This document shows, one piece after another, positions 33,029 to 40,548 of a stretch of 43,798 nucleotides of DNA. A program made the translations under genes and the position numbers. The stretch comes from a virus: IMG/VR virus record IMGVR_UViG_3300025030_000195, positions 1 through 43,798 of that record. The stretch is one strand, 5' to 3'. The notes under the pieces are model-generated. The model saw only the letters and a program-made list of their open reading frames with translations, was not told where the DNA came from and ran no database searches. Each line of letters begins with the position of its first letter. Positions within the stretch are counted from its first letter, which is position 1.

Positions 33029-33361
33029 ATGAACCAGCCAATCTACAGAAGAGTGCAGCGAGGTAAAACGGTACGCTATGAAGAGATAATAATTCCCGCT
33101 GGCAACGCAGAAGTGCCCATGAACGACGACCAGAAAACGATGCTGCTGCACATGGCCCTCGCCGCGTTTGAGACTGTCAGATCTAGCGAGAAGCCTAAAA
33201 GCACACGGTATTGCAAGATGAACGCGACCATTGACAAACTGTTGCCGCTGATTGACGTGTACCGGATTAGTGCATGGCCGCCTGCGAAAGTTACCCAGGC
33301 TAGCAACCTTGTAGATGTTTTCAATGTGATGATTAAAGAAGAGTTCGGGGAGGGAATATGA
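33029..33361 (+). CDS. hypothetical early protein
   Basis: This 110-residue protein starts MNQPIYRRVQRGKTVRYEEI and continues with a helical region (DDQKTMLLHMALAAFETVRS) and KVTQASNLVDVFNVMIKEEFG. Its start looks like phage proteins that begin with a repeated basic strand. The function is unknown. It overlaps the next ATG by four bases. Confidence 0.65.
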   Translation: MNQPIYRRVQRGKTVRYEEIIIPAGNAEVPMNDDQKTMLLHMALAAFETVRSSEKPKSTRYCKMNATIDKLLPLIDVYRISAWPPAKVTQASNLVDVFNVMIKEEFGEGI

Positions 33362-33525
33362 ACGACAAGCCGAGTAAAGAGTTTATCGAGTGGAAAGCGC
33401 AATACTCGCCGGATGATCCATTTTACACGACCGGATACAATGTTCATGACCTGTACGCCGCGTTCTGCGCTGGTGAAGCGGTGGGTATCATAGCTCATTT
33501 GGAAAAGGGGGAAAAACATGACTAA
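33358..33525 (+). CDS. hypothetical 55-residue protein
   Basis: It encodes MNDKPSKEFIEWKAQYSPDD, then FYTTGYNVHDLYAAFCAGEA and VGIIAHLEKGEKHD. ATGA overlap at the start and an 8-base overlap at the end show coupling. The pattern of an acidic helix ending in AFxAG is common in small phage proteins. The function is unknown. Confidence 0.55.
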   Translation: MNDKPSKEFIEWKAQYSPDDPFYTTGYNVHDLYAAFCAGEAVGIIAHLEKGEKHD

Positions 33526-33700
33526 GAAAGAGTGTAGAGATAAGGCACAGGCCACACTAGCCGATGCAGATTGTTTTGTGGTAATAACTATCGGCAAAGA
33601 TGGATTCGATGTGACTTCATCGGGGGGTACATTGAAACTGTTAGGTATGGTTGATGTGGCACGAACTGGCCTAGTTAAAAATTTCTGTGATCCCTCATGA
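33518..33700 (+). CDS. hypothetical 60-residue protein
   Basis: It encodes MTKKECRDKAQATLADADCF followed by VVITIGKDGFDVTSSGGTLK and a helix with VDVARTGLVKNF. It is probably a small alpha/beta domain. Overlapping starts on both sides indicate an operon. The family is not recognised. Confidence 0.55.
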   Translation: MTKKECRDKAQATLADADCFVVITIGKDGFDVTSSGGTLKLLGMVDVARTGLVKNFCDPS

Positions 33701-33846
33701 AACAGCTAACGATCACCCTTGACGACGATGTGTTCAACCTGCTTGAGGTCCGGGCCGCGATTGACGACATGCGGATTAAAGAGGCCGTCGAAACCCTGCT
33801 GGCTGAATTGGTGGGCGCTTATAAAAAAAGGAAAAGTGGCGAGTAG
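33697..33846 (+). CDS. ribbon-helix-helix-like protein
   Basis: This 49-residue protein has a strand MKQLTITLDDDVFNLLEVRA, a helix DDMRIKEAVETLLAELVGA and a basic end. This strand-helix-helix order suits an Arc/MetJ-type DNA-binding dimer. It starts in an ATGA overlap and ends eight bases before the PP-loop enzyme. Confidence 0.6.
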   Translation: MKQLTITLDDDVFNLLEVRAAIDDMRIKEAVETLLAELVGAYKKRKSGE

Positions 33847-33854
33847 GAGTCATT

Positions 33855-34715
33855 ATGGAACAGATAACAGACTTATACGGCAACGATGATATAGAGGCGA
33901 TGTATCAAGCCGCCTTGCGCGTTCCCTTGGCTGAGAAGGTAGAGATGTCTATTGCGCTGATTCGGGAGTTTGAACGGCAGGCGCTGACACTGTCACCTGG
34001 TGGGTACTATGTCTGCTTTTCAGGGGGCAAAGACAGCATTGTCATGGCGAAACTGTTTGAAATGGCAGGCGTGAAATACGAGCTCCACTACAGCAATGTA
34101 ACCATTGACCCGCCTGAACTTGTCCAGTTTTTGAAACGAGAATACCCGCAGGCAGTTTGGAGTAACCCACCTAAAAACTTGCCTATGATGATGGCTGATA
34201 TTGGTATGCCACCAACCAGAATGGCTAGATGGTGCTGCAAGCAATTTAAAGAGTCAGGCGGAGCGGGTAAATTCTTAGCAACAGGCGTGAGAGCGGATGA
34301 ATCACCAAGGCGAAAAGGACTATGGAAAACATTACAAAAAGATAGGAACTCGGACGGGTTTATTATGTGCCCGATTGTCTACTGGACTGATGCAAATATT
34401 TGGCAATTTATCGGCGACAATGAAATGAAGTATTGCGGCCTTTATGATGAAGGTTTTAAGCGCCTCGGCTGTGTCGGGTGTCCGATGGCGGATAAGCAAC
34501 GAGTATCGCAGTTCAAGCGTTGGCCGAAATACGAAGCAATGTGGCGGCGGGGATTCAAGAAGCTATATCATAAATTTAAAGGCGTTCCAAAGAAAAATGG
34601 ACAGCCGCGAGCAATGGAAAAATTTAATTCGCCGGAGGAATGGTTCGATTGGTGGATGGAGAAAGAGAACGTCAACGACACAGACAATGCAGATTGTCAA
34701 ATGTTTCTCTGGTAA
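33855..34715 (+). CDS. APS/PAPS-reductase-like PP-loop enzyme
   Basis: This 286-residue protein has the PP-loop SGGKDS at residues 56-61, which binds and adenylates with ATP. Cys127-Cys128 (ARWCCKQF) and Cys206-x2-Cys209 (LGCVGCP) reproduce the CC-X80-CxxC pattern that holds a [4Fe-4S] cluster in APS reductases. The C-terminal catalytic ECGLH motif of true reductases is absent. Similar phage proteins are of unclear role; sulphur transfer or a DndC-like nucleic acid reaction is inference. Confidence 0.85.
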   Translation: MEQITDLYGNDDIEAMYQAALRVPLAEKVEMSIALIREFERQALTLSPGGYYVCFSGGKDSIVMAKLFEMAGVKYELHYSNVTIDPPELVQFLKREYPQAVWSNPPKNLPMMMADIGMPPTRMARWCCKQFKESGGAGKFLATGVRADESPRRKGLWKTLQKDRNSDGFIMCPIVYWTDANIWQFIGDNEMKYCGLYDEGFKRLGCVGCPMADKQRVSQFKRWPKYEAMWRRGFKKLYHKFKGVPKKNGQPRAMEKFNSPEEWFDWWMEKENVNDTDNADCQMFLW

Positions 34716-34729
34716 ACCACACATTTCTG

Positions 34730-34758
34730 TTGAGTTATACCAATAATACAGCTATAAT
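34730..34758 (+). promoter_or_regulatory. strong sigma70 promoter
   Basis: TTGAGT (34730-34735) is 17 bases from a perfect TATAAT (34753-34758). Transcription would begin near 34765 and run into a hairpin-rich leader and terminator before the replication genes. Confidence 0.8.
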
Positions 34759-34764
34759 GCCTGC

Positions 34765-34907
34765 GGTCAAATTAGAATTGAATAAAGATCAAACCATGTC
34801 ATGCAGGACATGTGTTATGATTAATAACTGGGTTTCGGGCGGATAATACCGCTTGAGCCTGAAAAGCCGTGTGTGGGAGCTGCATCTCCCCATGCGGCTT
34901 TTCTTTT
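34765..34907 (+). ncRNA. candidate small RNA or attenuator leader
   Basis: This is an about 143-base transcript from the promoter to the terminator. It holds the hairpins CATGTC-N6-GACATG (34795-34812) and GCGG-N6-CCGC (34839-34852), then the terminator stem. A 29-codon frame at 34757-34846 lacks a ribosome site and starts before the predicted transcript, so I favour RNA. Alternatively the terminator attenuates transcription of the downstream replication genes. Confidence 0.5.
34862..34907. terminator. terminator before the replication genes
   Basis: AAAAGCCG pairs with CGGCTTTT, extended inward by GGGAG/CTCCC with small imperfections, followed by CTTTT. The A-rich 5' flank makes it potentially bidirectional. 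Confidence 0.85.
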
Positions 34908-34954
34908 AGGTAAACATTAAATCGGACTGGGGCTAGCAGTCACCAGGAGATGCT

Positions 34955-35704
34955 ATGACGAAGTTGAATAAGGATTCGAAGAACTATTTTTTTAAGATTA
35001 ACCCTAATGAAGTTTTGGGGGAGGCAATCTACGCAGAAAATCAATTGCAATGGTTTTTGCAGTTCTTTAGGGACTTGAAAAACGATGATATTGATGGTGC
35101 AAAGATACCTCTTGCTAAAGAGATTTTACAAGAATCAAGAGATTTTAAAGCCAAAAAGTCAGAAAGTGGCAAAACTGCTATGGAAAAGAGGTGGGCAGAT
35201 CATAACAAACGCATAACAAAAGATAACAAATCTATAACAAACGATAGCAACGGCATAACAGACGTATATCAAACGATAACCAATAGCAGTAACAATAGCA
35301 GTACCAGTAACAACACACAAAAAGAACAAAAAACAGCACAGCTTCACTCTCTCGCCTCTTTATGGAATGACATAATCATCAAGCCGTCAGTGGCGGAATG
35401 TGGATCAGGTCGCTTGAACAAAATCCGATTAAGGATGAAAGAAAAGCCGGACTTATCTTTTTGGGAAGAACTGTTCAAGAGAATAAAGCAAAGTCCATTT
35501 TTAACCGGTAACAATGACAAATGCTGGACCGCTGATTTTGATTGGATCATCAGCAATGACACCAATTATGCAAAAGTGATGGAAGGGAAATACGATAGCA
35601 AACTATCATCAAAGCCGGTGAACATATTGGATGGACCCAGACCTAATAGCAGTGACCCGAATTATGCTGAGTACATGAGAGCGTACGCCTTGAGGTGCCA
35701 GTGA
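34955..35704 (+). CDS. replication initiator-like protein
   Basis: This 249-residue protein has a helical N-terminal part (KNYFFKINPNEVLGEAIYAE), a basic GKTAMEKRWADHNKR segment, an Asn/Ser/Thr-rich linker (residues about 85-128), and a C-terminal domain with FLTGNNDKCWTADFDWIISN then NYAKVMEGKY. The C-terminal pattern is typical of phage replisome organisers (lambda O/DnaD-like). The linker is encoded by repeated iteron-like DNA. The adjacent primase-helicase overlaps its stop. Confidence 0.75.
   Translation: MTKLNKDSKNYFFKINPNEVLGEAIYAENQLQWFLQFFRDLKNDDIDGAKIPLAKEILQESRDFKAKKSESGKTAMEKRWADHNKRITKDNKSITNDSNGITDVYQTITNSSNNSSTSNNTQKEQKTAQLHSLASLWNDIIIKPSVAECGSGRLNKIRLRMKEKPDLSFWEELFKRIKQSPFLTGNNDKCWTADFDWIISNDTNYAKVMEGKYDSKLSSKPVNILDGPRPNSSDPNYAEYMRAYALRCQ
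35202..35285. repeat. phased iterons, candidate replication origin
   Basis: There are eight imperfect 10-base units of consensus ATAACAAACG, starting at 35202, 35213, 35223, 35234, 35244, 35255, 35266 and 35276. Spacing alternates 10 and 11, mean 10.6 bases, one helical turn. They lie inside the initiator gene like the lambda origin and are followed by an AT-rich AGTAACAATAGC-type tract. Confidence 0.65.
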
Positions 35705-37464
35705 TGAAAGAATGGAGCGATTTCGGAATAGAAGTTCCAGCCGACCGAAGCGGGGAGGTAGCAACCACATGCCCCAAATGTTCGCGAGAGCGTAAAAATT
35801 CAAAGGCTAAATGTTTATCAGTTAACACCGATAAAGCTTGCTGGAAGTGTAACCATTGCGGATGGACTGGCACATTGCTACAAGGCGAGGACCGCAAGAG
35901 TAACCCTTTTGAGTTTGTACCAAAGCGATATTACAAGCCTACATACAACCCCGCTCCGGAGACAGACCAAAGCCGGATGATGAAGTGGTTTGCTGATAGA
36001 GGTATACCGGCAAACATAGTGGCATTAAACCAGATAGCAACCAATACAGTATGGATGCCGCAGGTTGAATCCGAAGTTAAGGCTATCCAGTTCCCCTATT
36101 TTCGAAATGGAGAGTGTATCAACATTAAGAGCCGTGACCATCAAAAACACTTTCGGATGGAGTCGGGAGCGGAGCGGATATTTTACGGGATGGATCAGGT
36201 TGTAGGCGAAACGCTGATTATTGTCGAGGGAGAGATTGACAAGCTCTCAATAGAAACCGCCGGATTTAATAATTGCGTGTCGGTCCCAGATGGAGCGCCA
36301 GCACCAAACACGAAAGATTACACAAGCAAGTTTGCTTTTCTGGAAAACTGCGAAGAATGGTTAAAGCAATTTACAAAGATCATTCTTGCCGTAGACAGCG
36401 ACGAACCTGGAAAAAAACTTGAAGAGGAATTATCTCGACGGTTAGGGCATGACAGGTGTTTTCAGGTGCAATGGCCGGAAGGTATCAAGGATGCCAACGA
36501 GTTATTATGCAAAGAAGGGGTGCCACGTCTTACACAGGTTATTAACGACGCGTTCCCCTACCCCGTACAAGGGTTATATGAAGTTAAGGCCTTTTTGCCT
36601 CAAATAAGGAACTTGTATGAAAAAGGGATGGTCCGTGGTGCGCGTACCGGGTGGGGATGTTTAAACGACCTGATTAATTTTTCAACCGGACAATGGACGG
36701 TAGTCACCGGCATACCTGGTCATGGCAAGTCAGAATGGCTTGATGCTCTGATGGTCAATCTTTCCCACACATACGGATGGACGTTTGGCCTTTTCTCTCC
36801 TGAAAACCAGCCGCTCGAATTACATTTTCAAAAGCTGGCTGAAAAGTATATCGGGAAACCTTTTTTCGGAAATGGGAGGATGGATAAAGCGGAACTTACA
36901 AAGGCGGCACAATGGATTGATGCACGTTTCTCGTTTGTACTTCCAGACCCAGAGGATATGTCAGTTGATAGTGTTTTAAGGTTGGCTAAAAACGCGGTCA
37001 ATCGCAAGGGTATAAAGGGGCTTATAATTGACCCGTGGAACGAGCTGGACCATTCACGAGCCAACACATTGACCGAAACGGAATACATCAGCCAATGTTT
37101 ATCAAAAATACGCCGATTTGCGAGGGATAACGACATTCATATATTTTTGGTAGCACATCCTACCAAGTTGAAGAAAGAAAAGAACGATCAAGGCAACATG
37201 GTTTATATGCCGCCAACTCCATACGATATCAGCGGTTCAAGTCATTGGAGAAACAAGGCCGACAATGCAATTACCGTTTTCCGGCATGATAGTACTGAAC
37301 GTAACAGCCGAGTGGAAATACACGTTCAAAAAGTACGGTTTAAAAACAACGGCAAGCCGGGAGTTGCGGAGTTGCATTACGAATACCACACGGGCCGATT
37401 CTTGGAAGCAGACGTTGTTGGTCCTGATTACAGTGATTACAGCAATCAATTACCAGACTTTTAG
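35704..37464 (+). CDS. T7 gp4-type primase-helicase
   Basis: This 586-residue replicative enzyme has an N-terminal zinc ribbon with CPKC at 23-26 and CWKCNHCGW at 46-53. A TOPRIM primase domain follows (LIIVEGEIDKLSIETAGF, ILAVDSDEPGKKL). The C-terminal RecA-like helicase shows VVTGIPGHGKSEWLDAL as Walker A, IDPWNELDHSR as Walker B and FLVAHPTKLKKEK then DISGSSHWRNKADNAI. The ATG at 35704 overlaps the upstream stop and follows GAGG. Confidence 0.95.
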   Translation: MKEWSDFGIEVPADRSGEVATTCPKCSRERKNSKAKCLSVNTDKACWKCNHCGWTGTLLQGEDRKSNPFEFVPKRYYKPTYNPAPETDQSRMMKWFADRGIPANIVALNQIATNTVWMPQVESEVKAIQFPYFRNGECINIKSRDHQKHFRMESGAERIFYGMDQVVGETLIIVEGEIDKLSIETAGFNNCVSVPDGAPAPNTKDYTSKFAFLENCEEWLKQFTKIILAVDSDEPGKKLEEELSRRLGHDRCFQVQWPEGIKDANELLCKEGVPRLTQVINDAFPYPVQGLYEVKAFLPQIRNLYEKGMVRGARTGWGCLNDLINFSTGQWTVVTGIPGHGKSEWLDALMVNLSHTYGWTFGLFSPENQPLELHFQKLAEKYIGKPFFGNGRMDKAELTKAAQWIDARFSFVLPDPEDMSVDSVLRLAKNAVNRKGIKGLIIDPWNELDHSRANTLTETEYISQCLSKIRRFARDNDIHIFLVAHPTKLKKEKNDQGNMVYMPPTPYDISGSSHWRNKADNAITVFRHDSTERNSRVEIHVQKVRFKNNGKPGVAELHYEYHTGRFLEADVVGPDYSDYSNQLPDF

Positions 37465-37472
37465 GAGGCGCA

Positions 37473-37607
37473 ATGAACGAAGCATTAAGGGTGGCATTAA
37501 TGGCTTATCTGGAATACCTGTTGCACCTTCCAGAAACGCGACTCAATAAGTCGCTGATTGATTGCACAATCAAGATATTGCAAGAAGCACCAGACACGGA
37601 GGGATAA
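37473..37607 (+). CDS. hypothetical 44-residue protein
   Basis: It encodes MNEALRVALMAYLEYLLHLP, then ETRLNKSLIDCTIKILQEAP, two amphipathic helices. A perfect AGGAGG site is eight bases upstream. It follows the helicase closely, so it could be a small replication partner, but this is only position. No family is recognised. Confidence 0.6.
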   Translation: MNEALRVALMAYLEYLLHLPETRLNKSLIDCTIKILQEAPDTEG

Positions 37608-37608
37608 C

Positions 37609-37884
37609 ATGACCAACTTAACCATCCAATGGCGACAAGACTACGAACAACCCGAAGCCTTTACCATCGACACCATGAAAAAGCCGTTGGCGAAACCAAT
37701 GTGGCGGGAGTTCGACACATCGGACATTGCCCACATGCCGAGACAGCACATGATAGACCTGTTTGGCGGGAGGGTGCCGGTAATCATCAAGGAAGATGGG
37801 AAGTATATCACTAACAATGTGCAGGTAGCGGAGCAGTACCGTCAGCGTGGTCAATCGGTAACTATGTTATCCGAGTACAAGTAA
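37609..37884 (+). CDS. hypothetical early protein
   Basis: This 91-residue protein starts after GGAGGGATAAC. It reads MTNLTIQWRQDYEQPEAFTI, then LAKPMWREFDTSDIAHMPRQ and HMIDLFGGRVPVIIKEDGKY. The middle could be a helix-turn-helix, but I cannot assign it. It abuts the helicase operon. Confidence 0.6.
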   Translation: MTNLTIQWRQDYEQPEAFTIDTMKKPLAKPMWREFDTSDIAHMPRQHMIDLFGGRVPVIIKEDGKYITNNVQVAEQYRQRGQSVTMLSEYK

Positions 37885-37895
37885 CCATCAAACAA

Positions 37896-37938
37896 CCCCC
37901 TACGGCTTCCATTTTTGACCGTGGAAGGGCAAACGGGG
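37896..37938 (+). other. intergenic hairpin without T tract
   Basis: CTTCCA (37906-37911) pairs with TGGAAG (37922-37927), inside an outer CCCC/GGGG pairing (37897-37900 with 37935-37938). It lies in the 125-base gap before the gene at 38010. No terminator T run follows; an RNA stability or regulatory role is possible. Confidence 0.45.
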
Positions 37939-38009
37939 TGGAATGTATAGCGGTATAGCGGGAATTTGAGAAAGGGCTTTAAATGTGGCAATAATCGGAG
38001 GGAGTGAAA

Positions 38010-38342
38010 ATGAACGCACTTGACGCACTGACACTGATGCACGACGAGGACAACCGGATAACGCAGATACGGAATGTGCCGCACAACATCACCCTGATTT
38101 ACGACGATATCATGGCAGGCAGACAGGATGTGAACATACCATTTCCGGCGCTGATTGACGAGGAATGGGAGATCGGCGTGGAGTGCGAGGCATGTAGGGG
38201 CGGCGGAGAGATAGACGTACCTTGCGCTTGCCTGGGGAGGTCGATGTATTCCCTGCTTGCGAATCCATGCTGCGGAGGTTGGGACGTGGCTACATGTCAA
38301 GAATGTGATGGGGAGGGGATACGGTGGAAGAGGGAAATTTAA
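38010..38342 (+). CDS. hypothetical protein with DnaJ-like zinc motif
   Basis: This 110-residue protein has an N-terminal half (MNALDALTLMHDEDNRITQI...) that is not recognised. The C-terminal half has CEACRGGGEIDVPCACLG and CQECDGEGIRW, resembling DnaJ-type zinc repeats (CxxCxGxG). Two zinc sites are plausible. GGAGGG precedes the ATG. The stop touches hairpin element 3. Confidence 0.65.
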   Translation: MNALDALTLMHDEDNRITQIRNVPHNITLIYDDIMAGRQDVNIPFPALIDEEWEIGVECEACRGGGEIDVPCACLGRSMYSLLANPCCGGWDVATCQECDGEGIRWKREI

Positions 38343-38388
38343 CGGTTCTGCGGTGTGCGGTCAATCCGCACCAGTAAGTTGGTTAGAT
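38337..38388. other. TAAC...GTTA hairpin element 3
   Basis: ATTTAAC (38337-38343, overlapping a stop codon) and GTTAGAT (38382-38388) flank a perfect stem GTGCGG-TCAAT-CCGCAC. Both boxes fit the integron RYYYAAC/GTTRRRY consensus. The right box is the exact reverse complement of ATCTAAC at 38804, after the next gene. Confidence 0.55.
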
Positions 38389-38417
38389 TACGAAAGACAA
38401 TAACAAAGGAGGTTGGG

Positions 38418-38804
38418 ATGAAGATCATTGACGAGGCAAGAGAGTTTTTAAACGAAGAAATAGCAGAGGAAATGGATTCGTTTGAAGCACATGATTTCTT
38501 CCTAGGTAGGGATGATATGGCCCAAGGTTTGATAGGCGAGCTCCTAAAACAACTGGAAGAGTCACAACTCTTTGTGAAAGACCTTAAAGACGTAATTTCT
38601 GATCATCAACGGCTTGTGAGAGAACTTGATGTGATCTGGAATGGGGAAGACGGGGCGGCGCCACAAGCAAGCCTTTGTGACATGGTGGCGCAAATCAAGA
38701 AGGAGAAACCTGAGTATATCTATTGCCATGCGTGCTCTAAGGCTGGTGGCGCCGAGATGCCCATTTATCATTCTGCACCTGCATGTCCCGATAGTGCAGA
38801 GTAA
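38418..38804 (+). CDS. hypothetical protein with C-terminal Cys pair
   Basis: This 128-residue protein starts after AAAGGAGG. The first half is acidic and helical (KIIDEAREFLNEEIAEEMDS); a middle coiled segment follows (LLKQLEESQLFVKDLKDVIS). The end carries YCHACSKAGGAEMPIYHSAP with CxxC. It is the single gene of a segment bracketed by matching 7-bp boxes. The function is unknown. Confidence 0.65.
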   Translation: MKIIDEAREFLNEEIAEEMDSFEAHDFFLGRDDMAQGLIGELLKQLEESQLFVKDLKDVISDHQRLVRELDVIWNGEDGAAPQASLCDMVAQIKKEKPEYIYCHACSKAGGAEMPIYHSAPACPDSAE

Positions 38805-38810
38805 TCTAAC
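38804..38810. other. ATCTAAC box, half of a TAAC/GTTA element
   Basis: ATCTAAC starts at the last base of the upstream stop codon and is the exact reverse complement of GTTAGAT at 38382. No matching right-hand GTTA box or hairpin is evident before the next gene at 38836. Confidence 0.45.
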
Positions 38811-38835
38811 GGGGCTTCAGATCAGGGGAGGAAAT

Positions 38836-39183
38836 ATGTGTAAAACTGAACAGCGCAGTAATTTTGGAACATTCTTAGATACATATGAGGCGGGGAAATC
38901 TTCCCCTGCATCTGATGGTTATCTGCGGCATTCATGCGAGTGTATGGGATGGTGCAGGGCTGAACCACAACCGATCACGGACAAGCACCACAAGAACTGC
39001 CCGAAATATGATGAAAAAATCAGGGTGGTCAGGATTACCCATGAAGGCAGTAGCTACTATGCCGCTGACATGATTGAAGGTCTGCAATCGCTAATTGATG
39101 GCGATGATTACGAATATGAAATTGAATTTATGCAGATGTTAAAGCGAGATTATGAAGCACTGCCGGAGTTCCAGGGATTTTAG
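38836..39183 (+). CDS. hypothetical Cys-rich protein
   Basis: This 115-residue protein starts after GGGGAGG. A Cys/His-rich middle (HSCECMGWCRAEPQPITDKH, HKNCPKYDEK) suggests zinc binding. The second half has a helix ADMIEGLQSLIDGDDYEYEI and the end DYEALPEFQGF. Similar proteins are seen in phage early regions, function unknown. It is followed by hairpin element 4. Confidence 0.6.
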   Translation: MCKTEQRSNFGTFLDTYEAGKSSPASDGYLRHSCECMGWCRAEPQPITDKHHKNCPKYDEKIRVVRITHEGSSYYAADMIEGLQSLIDGDDYEYEIEFMQMLKRDYEALPEFQGF

Positions 39184-39184
39184 C

Positions 39185-39241
39185 AGATAACGATTGAGGT
39201 GACCAGCGGCGTAGCCGTCTGGTCGAGCGACTTGGTTAGTT
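39185..39241. other. TAAC...GTTA hairpin element 4
   Basis: AGATAAC (39185-39191) and GTTAGTT (39235-39241) flank a stem GACCAG/CTGGTC with inner GGC-GTA-GCC and small bulges. The right box is the exact reverse complement of AACTAAC at 40038, after the next gene. Confidence 0.55.
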
Positions 39242-39287
39242 TGTGCCAAGCCCACTCTTTCGCGCTCTTACAAACAGGAGTTTAACC

Positions 39288-40004
39288 ATGTTGACCGTAA
39301 GTTATTTCAGTGCCGGGGTATCCTCGGCGGTAGCGACAAAGCTGGCGATAGACCAAATTGACCGGATCATGTACACGCACATTGACGACCACCACGAAGA
39401 TTCTTTGCGGTTTGTCCGCGACTGTGAATCGTGGTTTGGCAAACCTGTAGAGGTGATGCAGTCGCCGTACAAGGATGTTGACACCGCCTGCCGTGCAAAC
39501 TCGTTTATTCGATCACCGCAAGCCGGTGCGGTATGCACAAGGGTTTTGAAGCGCACGGTACGGAAACATTTTGAGTACGAGAATGCAGGAAACATGCGGA
39601 TAGTTTGGGGTTTGGACTGTAACGAAACGGAAAGAATAGAGCGCATCCGCGAGAACATGCCGAACCATGAACATCTTTTCCCATTGGCGGACCACGGGAT
39701 CACAAAGGAACATGCTCACCAGATTTTGAAGGCCAGCGGCATCAACCGGCCTGCAATGTATGACCTCGGCTACAACAATAATAATTGCCGAGGGTGCGTG
39801 AAGGGCGGCATGGGGTATTGGAACCATGTGCGCGTTGACTTCCCCGACATATTCGCGTCGAGGATGAAACTGGAACGTGACTTAGGCTTTCCGATTTTGA
39901 GCCAGAAATACGGATATCTGGATGAGTTGGACCCGGAGCGCGGACGCCATACGCCTCCGGTAGTCGATGACTGCGGGATCATGTGCGAGTTGATGGCAAT
40001 CTGA
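39288..40004 (+). CDS. second PP-loop (PAPS-reductase-family) protein
   Basis: This 238-residue protein starts after ACAGGAG. The PP-loop is altered: YFSAGVSSAVATKLA in place of SGGKDS, keeping S-x-G-x2-S. Cys residues include AVCTRVLKR, CRGCVKGGMGYW and a terminal DDCGIMCEL. It matches phage proteins annotated as phosphoadenosine phosphosulphate reductase family. The substrate is unknown. It is unlike the first PP-loop gene in detail, so it is not a recent duplicate. Matching boxes bracket it. Confidence 0.8.
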   Translation: MLTVSYFSAGVSSAVATKLAIDQIDRIMYTHIDDHHEDSLRFVRDCESWFGKPVEVMQSPYKDVDTACRANSFIRSPQAGAVCTRVLKRTVRKHFEYENAGNMRIVWGLDCNETERIERIRENMPNHEHLFPLADHGITKEHAHQILKASGINRPAMYDLGYNNNNCRGCVKGGMGYWNHVRVDFPDIFASRMKLERDLGFPILSQKYGYLDELDPERGRHTPPVVDDCGIMCELMAI

Positions 40005-40037
40005 TTTTTAGCGCGGCCCTCGGGTGGGCTTGGCGCA

Positions 40038-40084
40038 AACTAACACCATCATGGGCGGCATGTCCGCCCCATGGGAAGTTAAAT
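40038..40084. other. TAAC...GTTA hairpin element 5
   Basis: AACTAAC (40038-40044) and GTTAAAT (40078-40084) flank a strong stem: CATGGG/CCCATG then CGG/CCG with one bulged C (40050-40073). The left box pairs exactly with GTTAGTT of element 4. Confidence 0.55.
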
Positions 40085-40096
40085 AAAGGGGGGAGT

Positions 40097-40246
40097 ATGA
40101 ACTGTGAATGTGGAGGGGAATTTATTCTTGATGGCTCTTGGTACGTCTGCCAAGAGTGCCACAAAGTAGCCGGTGATTTCTCTGAATGCGGAGAGAGTGG
40201 CGATAAGTGCATACATTGCGGAGAATGCGAACAGGAGGGGGAATAA
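40097..40246 (+). CDS. small multi-Cys zinc protein
   Basis: This 49-residue protein starts after GGGGGGAG. It has eight Cys and two His in MNCECGGEFILDGSWYVCQE, CHKVAGDFSECGE and KCIHCGECEQEGE, enough for two zinc sites. The function is unknown. TAATG overlap links it to the next gene. Confidence 0.65.
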   Translation: MNCECGGEFILDGSWYVCQECHKVAGDFSECGESGDKCIHCGECEQEGE

Positions 40247-40527
40247 TGAGTACTCAAATAGGCGAGACAACGTATCCGGTAGCCAAAAAGGTTCATAACT
40301 GTATGGCCTCTGACTGGATAGTAAACTGCTTATCTGATGTTGTGGAGTGGTGTGATTATGAAGAAAAAAGGCAACTAGTAAAAGCCCGCCGCAACAACTG
40401 GAAAATACAACCAGGTCAGAAGTATTTGAGGCAGGCTATGGTGTGGGAAGGTCGGCTAGGTACATTCAAGGCCATACCGGAGATGCACGATATTTGCGTC
40501 AAATATGATATTTATGAAGATTGTTAA
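40246..40527 (+). CDS. hypothetical phage protein
   Basis: This 93-residue protein begins MSTQIGETTYPVAKKVHNCM, then WIVNCLSDVVEWCDYEEKRQ, IQPGQKYLRQAMVWEG and IPEMHDICVKYDIY. The KxHxC...IQPGQKYxR pattern resembles small phage proteins with a zinc site beside a short beta sheet. It overlaps the previous stop by one base. The function is unknown. Confidence 0.65.
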   Translation: MSTQIGETTYPVAKKVHNCMASDWIVNCLSDVVEWCDYEEKRQLVKARRNNWKIQPGQKYLRQAMVWEGRLGTFKAIPEMHDICVKYDIYEDC

Positions 40528-40548
40528 CTGTGATTAAGGGGGGATTCA

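Noticed and set aside
34757-34846. 29-codon frame with a CxxC
   Set aside because: It has no ribosome site and its ATG overlaps the -10 box, before the expected transcript start.
38641-38835. Upstream extension of the gene at 38836
   Set aside because: It would overlap most of the gene at 38418-38804 in another frame. The ATG at 38836 has a strong GGGGAGG site.
39239-39280. GTTTGT/ACAAAC inverted repeat after hairpin element 4
   Set aside because: It is only six bases per arm with a long loop, likely chance.
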